Origin: Magnetovibrio sp.
GTDB taxonomy: Bacteria; Pseudomonadota; Alphaproteobacteria; Rhodospirillales; Casp-alpha2
DNA: 33,358 nucleotides
Direction of reading: 5' to 3'
Assembly: GCA_002709525.1 (NCBI GenBank)
Contig: PARE01000070.1
Coordinates: 1-33,358 of the forward strand
The position numbers and the translations under genes are program-made. The notes beneath the pieces are model-generated. The model saw only the letters and a list, made by a program, of their open reading frames with translations, searched no databases and was not told the DNA's origin. Of this stretch, positions 16,473-23,682 are shown piece by piece (position 1 is the stretch's first letter; every line of letters begins with the position of its first letter).

Positions 16473-16644
16473 AGATTTGACCCAAGACCTGCTGCACGAG
16501 CCTCTGTCAGTGATCAATATTGGTTTGGAAGGGTTCTGCGCGGAGCTAAAGGCACAGCGGGTAGAGGTCATTCAGGTCAATTGGGCCCCACCCGCAGGCG
16601 GCGACCCAAGGTTGGCCGATCTTTTGGCTAAATTAGGGTCATAG
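16465..16644 (+). CDS. 59-aa protein resembling the C-terminal tail of FdrA (stand-alone domain)
   Basis: This gene is too short for the ORF track. The frame MTKDLTQDLLHEPLSVINIG runs to VIQVNWAPPAGGDPRLADLL and a TAG at 16642. It overlaps the pucG stop by 8 nt, has AGGGGG upstream, and ends 3 nt before the ylbE start, so it is fully embedded in the operon. The pattern VINIGLExF...V.W.PPAGG(D/N) matches, as I recall, the last ~57 residues of E. coli FdrA (VINIGLRSFA...WSPVAGGN). The FdrA here is 498 aa rather than 555, which is short by this amount. I infer a split-off FdrA domain that rejoins the oxamic transcarbamylase complex as a separate subunit. Confidence 0.8.
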   Translation: MTKDLTQDLLHEPLSVINIGLEGFCAELKAQRVEVIQVNWAPPAGGDPRLADLLAKLGS

Positions 16645-16647
16645 AAC

Positions 16648-17898
16648 ATGCAGCGAATTGAGAAGGCTAACCAAAAGGCTATAGATCGCATGGTCGCGGG
16701 AGATCCAGTACTGGTGGACGTAATCCCTGCAGCTAGGGCTATTCCCGCACTCAAAGACCGAATGATCCTGCATGCTGGGCCACCGATTGAATGGGGTCGC
16801 ATGTGCGGTCCGATGCGCGGTGCGATCATGGGCATTGCTGTGTTTGAAGGCTGGGCTGATGACCTGGCTGAGGCGGAGTCTATGGCTGCAGCCGGTGAGT
16901 TTGAGTTTCATCCCAATCATCATTTCGATGCTGTCGGCCCAATGACTGGTATGACCACCTTCAGTCAGCCTTTGATGGTGGTGGAGAACGCGACTTATGG
17001 TAACCGAGCTTATTGCGCCATCAATGAAGGCCTGGGCAAGGTAATGCGGTTCGGTGGGAACGATGCAGAGGTATTAGAGAGGTTATGCTGGCTGCGTGAC
17101 GATTTTGGCCCATCCTTAGGTCGGGCTCTTAGGCATATGGATGGTTTGCCATTAAAAAGTCTTGTAGCACGCGGACTTACCATGGGTGATGAAATGCACC
17201 AGCGTAACGTCGCTTGTTCGGGGTTGACGCTTCGCGCCCTGTCCCCAGTTTTGGCGGCTACCTCGGATACTAATGAAGCTTTGGCAAAAGCTTTGGCGTT
17301 CATGGGTGACAATGACCAATTCTTTCTCAATATCGCAATGGCCATGGGTAAATCGATTATGGATCCGGTGCGTGATATTGAGGGTGCTTCCGTTGTTACG
17401 GCAATGTGTCGGAATGGTACGGATTTTGGTATTCGCGTCAGTGGTACGGGAGATGCCTGGTTTACCTCTCCCGTGGAGATGCCGGCGGGATTGTATTTCC
17501 CGGGTTTTACCGAAAAAGACGCGAACCCGGACATGGGAGACTCTACTATCGTTGAGACCATCGGCCTGGGCGGGTTTGCTATGGGCGCGGCGCCGGCAGT
17601 GGCAGGTTTTGTAGGGGCTGGCGCGGCGTCAGAGGCTGGTCATTACACTCGCACCATGTCGGAAATCGCGATTGCTGAGAATCCAGAATGGACAATTCCT
17701 TCCATGGATTATCTTGGGGTGCCAACGGGAATTGATATCCGGCTAGTTGTAGAAACAGGTCTTGCGCCAACAATAAATACTGGCATCGCGCACAGGGAAC
17801 CTGGAGTTGGTCAGGTTGGCGCAGGCGTAGTACGCGCACCCATGGCCTGTTTTGAAAAAGCCCTTTTGGCACTTGCTGCCAGTTTGGGTGTGTCATGA
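16648..17898 (+). CDS. allG: DUF1116 protein, YlbE/AllG subunit of oxamic transcarbamylase
   Basis: The 416-aa protein belongs to DUF1116 (E. coli YlbE, about 419 aa). Blocks seen include LHAGPPIEWGRMCGPMRGA, FHPNHHFDAVGPMTGM, MGDEMHQRNVA, VSGTGDAWFTSPVEMP and VGAGVVRAPMACFEKAL at the end. In E. coli, FdrA, YlbE and YlbF (AllFGH) together were reported as the oxamic transcarbamylase. This enzyme interconverts oxalurate + phosphate with oxamate + carbamoyl phosphate. All three partners and a carbamate kinase are adjacent here, so the same role is likely. The start lies 3 nt after the 59-aa gene and the stop overlaps the fdrA start by ATGA. No individual catalytic residue is known to me. Confidence 0.9.
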   Translation: MQRIEKANQKAIDRMVAGDPVLVDVIPAARAIPALKDRMILHAGPPIEWGRMCGPMRGAIMGIAVFEGWADDLAEAESMAAAGEFEFHPNHHFDAVGPMTGMTTFSQPLMVVENATYGNRAYCAINEGLGKVMRFGGNDAEVLERLCWLRDDFGPSLGRALRHMDGLPLKSLVARGLTMGDEMHQRNVACSGLTLRALSPVLAATSDTNEALAKALAFMGDNDQFFLNIAMAMGKSIMDPVRDIEGASVVTAMCRNGTDFGIRVSGTGDAWFTSPVEMPAGLYFPGFTEKDANPDMGDSTIVETIGLGGFAMGAAPAVAGFVGAGAASEAGHYTRTMSEIAIAENPEWTIPSMDYLGVPTGIDIRLVVETGLAPTINTGIAHREPGVGQVGAGVVRAPMACFEKALLALAASLGVS

Positions 17899-19391
17899 GC
17901 GCAGTCATTATCAATGAAGTTCGTAAAGGCTTCTACCTCGACTCTGTCGCTCTCATGCGCATGTCTCGAACAGTGGCTGACCTGGACGGTGTCGAGGAGG
18001 CTGCAATGATGATGGGGACCCCATCGAACATACAAATCATGGAGGATGCGGGGCTTCTTGAGGAATTAGGGAAGAGCGCAGGTGGGGGTGACCTGATAAT
18101 TGGCATTCGCGCCGTAGATGTGGCCTCGGTGGAATTAGCGCGGGATAAAGCAAATGAGCAGTTGGACGCTCCCGCAGCGCGAGGCGGTGACGGTGAGGCG
18201 TGGCGTCCTCGCACCTTGCGTGCGGCTGTTAGGGAAGTGCCCGACGCCAATTTGGCTCTGATCTCGGTGCCGGGTGATTTCGCGATTGCGGAAGCGCGAA
18301 AAGCTATTCGCCGTGGTCTTCATGCAATGATTTTTAGCGACAACGTAGAAGTGGAAGCAGAAGCTGAATTGAAGCGAGAAGCACAGGATCTAGGCCGCTT
18401 GGTCATGGGTCCCGATTGTGGCACTGCCATTATAAACGGCACGCCGCTTGCCTTCGCTAATGTGGTGTCCCGTGGAGGCATCGGCATTGTTGGTGCCTCC
18501 GGCACTGGAACCCAGGAGGTAAGCTGCTTGATCTCTCAATATGGTGGGGGAATTTCGCATGCGATAGGCGTTGGCGGTCGCGATTTGAACAGCGAAGTGG
18601 GCGGGATCTCCACGGTTATGGCTATCGATAGTTTGTGTCATGACCAGGCGACAGAACATATCGTTTTGATCTCAAAGCCCCCTCCCGCTGAGGTGGCCTC
18701 AAGGGTCCTGGATCGCATTGCGATTAGTCACAAGCCGGCAACCATTTGCTTCATTGGCGCTAGTGACCTCCCCATGCCTGACAATGCAACCCAGGTATTC
18801 AACCTCCGCGCGGCCGCGCGAGCAGCGCTGGGCTTGGATGATAGTAACCAAGCCACTCCAAAAGTGAGTTTTGTATCGGTATCGGGTCGGTCCCAGATCC
18901 AAGGATTGTATTCTGGCGGAACCCTTTGCGCTGAAGCGCAAGTTCTTCTCCGCGCGGCCGAACTGGCGATTTGCTCCAATGCGCCTGTGCCCGGCGTGCC
19001 GAATTTGATTGATGCAAATACTGGTCATCGTCTGCTGGATCTAGGCGATGACCAATACACCCAGGGGCGTCCGCACCCAATGATTGAACCTGGCGTGCGT
19101 GACGATGCAATTATCGCGGCTTTGAATAACCCAGAGATCGCGATTATCCTCGTCGATGTGGTAATTGGTTATGGCGCACACCTTGATCCCGCTGGCCACT
19201 TGGTCGCCGTGCTTTCCGCCAATTCTCTTCCGGACGCGCCGTTAGTCATCGCCTCTGTCACGGGCACAGATGAAGACCCGCAGGTGCGGTCCGCGCAGAT
19301 GGCCAAACTTGCTGATGCCGGCGTCCAGGTAGCGCCGACCAATGCTGATGCTGCCCAATGGGCTATCGAACTTATCAACGTGGCCAGTTGA
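17895..19391 (+). CDS. fdrA: FdrA (AllF), oxamic transcarbamylase subunit, lacking the C-terminal tail
   Basis: The 498-aa protein resembles the alpha subunit of succinyl-CoA synthetase with a FdrA-specific N-terminal domain. The N-terminal block is NEVRKGFYLDSVALMRMS. GPDCGTAIINGTPLAFANVV and GIVGASGTGTQEVSCLI follow, the latter being the family's nucleotide/phosphate loop region. DVVIGYGAHLDPAG and ASVTGTDEDPQVRSAQ mark the second ligase-like lobe. It would work with YlbE and YlbF on oxalurate/oxamate. It is about 57 residues shorter than E. coli FdrA, and a matching 59-aa domain is encoded upstream of ylbE. The start overlaps the ylbE stop (ATGA). Confidence 0.9.
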   Translation: MSAVIINEVRKGFYLDSVALMRMSRTVADLDGVEEAAMMMGTPSNIQIMEDAGLLEELGKSAGGGDLIIGIRAVDVASVELARDKANEQLDAPAARGGDGEAWRPRTLRAAVREVPDANLALISVPGDFAIAEARKAIRRGLHAMIFSDNVEVEAEAELKREAQDLGRLVMGPDCGTAIINGTPLAFANVVSRGGIGIVGASGTGTQEVSCLISQYGGGISHAIGVGGRDLNSEVGGISTVMAIDSLCHDQATEHIVLISKPPPAEVASRVLDRIAISHKPATICFIGASDLPMPDNATQVFNLRAAARAALGLDDSNQATPKVSFVSVSGRSQIQGLYSGGTLCAEAQVLLRAAELAICSNAPVPGVPNLIDANTGHRLLDLGDDQYTQGRPHPMIEPGVRDDAIIAALNNPEIAIILVDVVIGYGAHLDPAGHLVAVLSANSLPDAPLVIASVTGTDEDPQVRSAQMAKLADAGVQVAPTNADAAQWAIELINVAS

Positions 19392-19400
19392 GAGTTCACC

Positions 19401-20369
19401 ATGGTCAATCCGTTCGATATCCCCGATCGGATACTTGTTGCCATTGGTGGCAATGCGACTCATCCGGAAGATATTGAGGGCACGTCACGCGAACAAAAGA
19501 TAATCGCGGCTAATACTGCAAAGGCTCTATTGCCGTTGGCGTTGATAGATAACGAGCTCGTGGTGACCCATGGTAATGGACCGGTGGTGGGTAAAATTCT
19601 TATGCGCCAAGCCCTGACCAGCGACACCATAGCGCCGATGCCGCTGGATATCTGTGTTGGTCACTCCCAGGGAGGTATTGCCTATCTATTGGTACAGGCT
19701 CTTGAGAACGCGCTGCGGGAAGTTGACAGCTCCCGCCATGCAGCTTGCCTGCTGACCCAGGTGGAGGTCGATGAAGACGATCCTGCCTTTGATGATCCCA
19801 GCAAGTTCATTGGTGCCTTCTACACCGAGGAGGAAGCCCGTCGCATTGAAGCTGAGATGGGTTGGCAAATGAAGGAAGATTCTGGGCGCGGCTGGCGGCA
19901 TGTGGTACCATCTCCAAAACCGCAGCATGTTTGCGATATCTCCCTGGTCCAGGTGCTTGCGCGCCGTGGCACCATTGTGATCGCTGGCGGTGGCGGCGGC
20001 ATTCCTGTCGTTCGTGGTCCCAAAGGCGTTAGACGAGGTGTGCAGGCGGTCATCGATAAGGACCTCACTTCGGCTCACATGGCCAATGTCTTGGGTATTG
20101 AACTTCTGATGATCCTCACTGCCGTGTCCAGGGTGGCTGTTGATTTTGGAAAACCGGGTCAGCGTGAACTCGATCAAGTTACCATGCGTGAGCTACGAGC
20201 ATTGCACGCTGAAGGACATTTTCCACCCGGCAGCATGGGACCGAAGATTGAGGCTGCATTACGGTTTCTCGAAGGTGGAGGTGAGCGGGTAATAATCGCA
20301 CACCTGGATGAAGCTATGACCGCGCTCCATGGTGAGGCCGGTACCCACATCCTTGCCGACGATGCTTGA
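19401..20369 (+). CDS. arcC: Carbamate kinase (catabolic, AllK/ArcC family)
   Basis: The 322-aa cytoplasmic amino-acid-kinase-family enzyme carries VAIGGNA near the N-terminus, THGNGPVVGKILMRQ, VGHSQGGIAYLLVQAL, the GGGGGIPVV nucleotide loop and VIDKDLTSAHMANVL. These are the standard carbamate kinase blocks. It would transfer phosphate from carbamoyl phosphate to ADP, producing ATP and carbamate (CO2 + NH3). No arginine deiminase or ornithine transcarbamylase gene is nearby. Its position between fdrA and ylbF indicates that carbamoyl phosphate comes from oxalurate phosphorolysis, as for the E. coli AllK enzyme. It starts 9 nt after the fdrA stop with GAGAG upstream, and its end overlaps the next start by 8 nt. 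Confidence 0.93.
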   Translation: MVNPFDIPDRILVAIGGNATHPEDIEGTSREQKIIAANTAKALLPLALIDNELVVTHGNGPVVGKILMRQALTSDTIAPMPLDICVGHSQGGIAYLLVQALENALREVDSSRHAACLLTQVEVDEDDPAFDDPSKFIGAFYTEEEARRIEAEMGWQMKEDSGRGWRHVVPSPKPQHVCDISLVQVLARRGTIVIAGGGGGIPVVRGPKGVRRGVQAVIDKDLTSAHMANVLGIELLMILTAVSRVAVDFGKPGQRELDQVTMRELRALHAEGHFPPGSMGPKIEAALRFLEGGGERVIIAHLDEAMTALHGEAGTHILADDA

Positions 20370-21297
20370 TGCCTATAACCCCTGGCAAGTAACGGCTCAT
20401 TCCATCGGGCCAATGGCAAGACGGGCGCTAAATGGATCAATGTTGGGTGAAGTTTGTGCGGTCTTTGCACGGACATTCTATATCCGAACAGAGAACTGCC
20501 TTCTGTGTGTTGCTACCGGCGATGTGTATAATGGCCCTTTGACAATCGTGACTAGCGCGCCTGAGACGACGAATTGGCAGGCGAGTGGTGTGCGCGTTCG
20601 ACAGCGCGTCGTTCTGCAGTCCCGTAGAATAGCGGTTGGAATGATGTTGGTTATTCCCTATGGGGAAGCTACCGAGTGGATGCCGCCACGCCCACATGCC
20701 AATGATAAGGAAATGACCTCAAAAGGCATCGCCAATTTACGCGCGAAGGTTGTCGATAGATTGCCACGGAATGGTCTGGCAGAATTCGTGGTGCGGTCGA
20801 GCTTGAATATTAGATCTTCTCTCGCTGTAGTTGCCAAAGGGCCAATCCGCCGAATAAGTTCAGCATTGTCCGTGGCGCTGTTCAGACGCCGGCTTTTTCA
20901 GCCATCGCCAGTCGATGTGGCAGCCCTGTTGGGGCTGGGCCCTGGTTTGACTCCGTCTGGCGATGATTTTTTGGGCGGTATGATGGTCGGTCTGTATGCA
21001 GTTCGCGAGGATGGCTTTGCGAAGGACCTTTGGCGGATTATTAACGATTGCGACGAGAGTTCGGCAAATATCGTTTCCTGGGCGCACTTGCGTGGGGCAG
21101 CCCATGGTCTAGCGGCCGACAGTATACTCCGTTTGACGTGCATTGTTAGTTCAGGCGGAGAACCTGATGATGAGATACTTGCAGCTATCGATCGAATTGG
21201 CCATACGTCGGGTTGGGATATGGTTGCCGGATTGGTCGTCGTTCTCGAGACTTGGACAGGTGTGATGGACAACACTTCAACAAACAGAGAAAATTGA
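20362..21297 (+). CDS. allH: DUF2877 protein, YlbF/AllH subunit of oxamic transcarbamylase
   Basis: From ATG 20362 the protein is 311 aa. The DUF2877 signature LLGLGPGLTPSGDDFLGGMM lies near residues 190-210, and SSANIVSWAHLRGAAHG follows. It is the third component with FdrA and YlbE. The track start at 20329 lies further inside the carbamate kinase gene. The ATG at 20362 overlaps that stop by only 8 nt and gives a start consistent with the family, though neither has a good Shine-Dalgarno, so translational coupling is likely. The protein is somewhat longer than E. coli YlbF (about 271 aa). The stop shares one base with the next start (TGATG). Confidence 0.88.
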   Translation: MLDAYNPWQVTAHSIGPMARRALNGSMLGEVCAVFARTFYIRTENCLLCVATGDVYNGPLTIVTSAPETTNWQASGVRVRQRVVLQSRRIAVGMMLVIPYGEATEWMPPRPHANDKEMTSKGIANLRAKVVDRLPRNGLAEFVVRSSLNIRSSLAVVAKGPIRRISSALSVALFRRRLFQPSPVDVAALLGLGPGLTPSGDDFLGGMMVGLYAVREDGFAKDLWRIINDCDESSANIVSWAHLRGAAHGLAADSILRLTCIVSSGGEPDDEILAAIDRIGHTSGWDMVAGLVVVLETWTGVMDNTSTNREN

Positions 21298-22889
21298 TGC
21301 TTCATACTCCACGATCCTATGGCGGCATGGTCACGGCGCCGCATCATCTAGCCGCGCGCGCCGGGCTGCGCGTGCTTGAAGAGGGCGGTAATGCGATTGA
21401 GGCTATGGTGGCCGCGGCGGCGGCCATTACAGTGGTTTATCCTCACATGAATGCGCTGGGTGGTGATAATTTCTGGCTCATTCATACGCCGGGTAGTGAG
21501 GTCACCGGCATTGATGCTTGTGGAGCTGCGGCTGCCCTGGCTGATATAGATTATTATCGCGGACAAGGTCATAAGGGTATTCCGTCGCGCGGCGCTAAGG
21601 CGGCTCTCACGGTGGCGGGTGCCGTTTCAGGTTGGGAGGAAGCGCTTAGGTTCAGCAAGGAGACGTGGGGAGGAACCATGTCCTTAAGCCGCCTTCTTGA
21701 GGATGCCGTGCACTACGCAGAGGATGGTGCGGCTGTGACCAGGACCCTGGCCTTTAATGCTCTGATCAAACATGATGAGCTCAAGGATGCTCCCGGTTTC
21801 ATTGATAATTTCATCATCGATGGCGCTCTGCCGATAGAGGGTCAGCGTTTCCGCCAACCTCGGATTGCCGCGACATTTAGGCGCTTGGCCGAACACGGGT
21901 TGGATGATTTTTATCGCGGAGAACTCGCGCGGGAAATTGCTGCGGATCTCGAGCGCGCCGGTTCGCCCCTGCGACTGGAAGATTTAGAACGTCATAAGGC
22001 TCTTCAGGTTAAGCCGCTCTCCTTGCGTGTCGCTGGGCATGATGTCTTCAACATGCCTCCGCCAACACAGGGTCTAGCCTCGCTGCTTCTCCTGGGCGTA
22101 TATGATCGCCTTGGGGTTTGTGTGGCTGAGGATTTTGACTTTATCCATGGCCTTGTTGAGGCGACCAAACGCGCTTTTCGGATCCGGGATCGCTATGTCA
22201 CCGATCCGGCCTACATGGATATTGATCCGGTTAACTTTCTTAATGGCACAAGGTTGGACGCAATGGCCGCCGACATCCACGCAGAGCAAGCATTGCCGTG
22301 GCCAGATCCGGTCCAAAAGGGTGATACAGTTTGGTTGGGTGCGGTTGACAAGGAGGGCCGCGCAGTCAGTTTCATTCAGAGCATTTATTGGGAATTTGGC
22401 TCGGGTACGGTGCTCGAAAACTCGGGGATCATGTGGCAGAATCGCGGCACCAGTTTTTCCCTTGATCCAGTGCACCATAATTGTCTGAAGCCGCACCGTC
22501 GACCATTTCATACGATTCAGCCCGCAATGGCGCGCCTGGCAGATGGACGTGTTATGTCGTATGGAACCATGGGTGGCGAGGGACAGCCGCAGACCCAGGC
22601 CATGGTGTTCACGCGCCACGTCATGTACGGCCAAGGTTTGCAAGAGGCGGTTACGGCGCCGCGGTGGCTGCTTGGACGGACCTGGGGAGCAGCGACGACG
22701 AACCTCCGTGTTGAAAACCGGTTTGACCCGGCCGTCATCCAGGACCTTCGGAATGCGGGGCATGACATTGAGGAGATTGGTGATTTTGACGAGGTTATGG
22801 GACACGCTGGCGCTCTGGTGCGCCATCCAAATGGATTGATTGAGGGTGCAGCCGATCCGCGCGGTGACGGTGCTGCCGCCGGCGCCTAA
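21297..22889 (+). CDS. hpxW: Oxamate amidohydrolase, HpxW-type gamma-glutamyltransferase-family enzyme
   Basis: From the ATG that overlaps the allH stop (TGATG), the protein is 530 aa, close to Klebsiella HpxW (about 528). It is a GGT-fold Ntn hydrolase made as a precursor that cleaves itself before a threonine. The candidate nucleophile is Thr344 in KGDTVWLGAVDKEG. Other blocks are GGNAIEAMVAAAAAITVVYP, ALGGDNFWLI, FNMPPPTQGLASLL and MGGEGQPQTQAMVF, which fit the HpxW branch rather than classical GGT. It would hydrolyse oxamate to oxalate and NH3, the step needed after oxamic transcarbamylase. The 28 extra N-terminal residues in the ORF track read through allH and are not used. It is the last gene of the operon, 6 bp from the convergent phosphoribosyltransferase stop. 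Confidence 0.86.
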   Translation: MLHTPRSYGGMVTAPHHLAARAGLRVLEEGGNAIEAMVAAAAAITVVYPHMNALGGDNFWLIHTPGSEVTGIDACGAAAALADIDYYRGQGHKGIPSRGAKAALTVAGAVSGWEEALRFSKETWGGTMSLSRLLEDAVHYAEDGAAVTRTLAFNALIKHDELKDAPGFIDNFIIDGALPIEGQRFRQPRIAATFRRLAEHGLDDFYRGELAREIAADLERAGSPLRLEDLERHKALQVKPLSLRVAGHDVFNMPPPTQGLASLLLLGVYDRLGVCVAEDFDFIHGLVEATKRAFRIRDRYVTDPAYMDIDPVNFLNGTRLDAMAADIHAEQALPWPDPVQKGDTVWLGAVDKEGRAVSFIQSIYWEFGSGTVLENSGIMWQNRGTSFSLDPVHHNCLKPHRRPFHTIQPAMARLADGRVMSYGTMGGEGQPQTQAMVFTRHVMYGQGLQEAVTAPRWLLGRTWGAATTNLRVENRFDPAVIQDLRNAGHDIEEIGDFDEVMGHAGALVRHPNGLIEGAADPRGDGAAAGA

Positions 22890-22902
22890 AACTGTCTAGG
22901 CG
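22883..22902. terminator. Short hairpin between convergent hpxW and phosphoribosyltransferase
   Basis: CGCCTA-N8-TAGGCG forms a 6-bp stem that includes both stop codons, followed by TTCTTT on the plus strand. It could act as a weak bidirectional terminator in the 6-bp spacer. The stem is short and the U-tract is interrupted. Confidence 0.35.
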
Positions 22903-23444
22903 TTCTTTAGCGCGATTGGCTTGCTGGCGGCGACCTCTTCTTCGGTCAGGCCCTCCAATTCGTGTGGAAACACCAGCCATTCTTCGGTTTCGTTAATGAA
23001 GTAGTCGGGAACTAGATCGACTTTACGTTTTCCAGGTTTGTAATAGACGGTGGCAATTCGGATCACGTCGGGCGTGTTGCGTCGTGAAAGCTCGTTTATT
23101 CGGTCGATGACGGCGCGGATAGAGCGCCCAGTATCGAATACATCATCTACAATTAAGAGCGTGTCCTCGGCATTAACATTCTCAATGATGTAATGCAGGC
23201 CGTGGACACGAATGTCATCGTTTTGCTGTTCAATGCCCGTGTAAGACGATGTCCGGATAGCGATGTGGTCAGAGGGATGGCCGTGATAATTGAGGAGTTC
23301 CTGGACGGCGATCCCCACCGGTGTTCCTCCACGCCATATACCGATGATGTAGTCGGGATGGAAGCCGTCCTCCATAACCTTGAGCGCCAACCGAAACGAG
23401 TCGTCCAAGAGGCTTTGCGCCGTTACATGGGTCTTCTCAACCAT
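22896..23444 (-). CDS. Purine (hypoxanthine/xanthine) phosphoribosyltransferase
   Basis: The 182-aa type I phosphoribosyltransferase has the PRPP-binding loop LLIVDDVFDTGRS at 96-108 and the upstream loop YIIGIWRGGTPVGI around 32-45. An EW(L/I)VFP-type C-terminal hood (EEWLVFPHE) is typical of purine PRTases of the xanthine/hypoxanthine class. It would convert free base + PRPP to nucleotide in the cytoplasm, i.e. salvage of the same purines that the adjacent xanthine dehydrogenase oxidises. GGGGA lies about 7 nt upstream of the ATG. It is divergent from xdh with a palindrome between. Base specificity is inferred only from context. Confidence 0.88.
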   Translation of the reverse strand: MVEKTHVTAQSLLDDSFRLALKVMEDGFHPDYIIGIWRGGTPVGIAVQELLNYHGHPSDHIAIRTSSYTGIEQQNDDIRVHGLHYIIENVNAEDTLLIVDDVFDTGRSIRAVIDRINELSRRNTPDVIRIATVYYKPGKRKVDLVPDYFINETEEWLVFPHELEGLTEEEVAASKPIALKNA

Positions 23445-23473
23445 TCCTGTTTCCCCGTGTTATTCATATTTTC

Positions 23474-23498
23474 TTGGATAATTTTAATTATTATCAAA
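23474..23498. promoter_or_regulatory. Palindrome TTGGATAAT-N7-ATTATCAAA, likely operator
   Basis: The two 9-nt arms pair at 8 of 9 positions around an AT-rich centre. It lies 30 bp upstream of the phosphoribosyltransferase start and 185 bp upstream of xdh. The size (25 bp) suits a dimeric MarR/TetR/LacI-type regulator. No convincing -35/-10 pair for xdh was found in the 238-bp spacer. Confidence 0.45.
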
Positions 23499-23682
23499 AA
23501 ATAACGGATGGTTCGCATCATTTGTTGGTTTATGATGTTGAGTCCAGCGATGCTGCAATCCGCCCCTTTGATTGCGTATTCCGGTCGTTTGGGCAAGGCC
23601 GAAGGTTGCCTGGGAGACCAATAGGGAAGAAAAAAGCCGGACCGGTCGTCGTGGGCCGGAAGTCGGGACGATGGGGATAGCT

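Noticed and set aside
19401-20369. Carbamate kinase as part of an arginine deiminase pathway
   Set aside because: No arcA or arcB gene in the window; it sits between fdrA and ylbF.
22074-22826. 250-aa ORF antisense to hpxW
   Set aside because: It is a shadow of the hpxW coding frame, with no domain-like sequence and no ribosome site noted.
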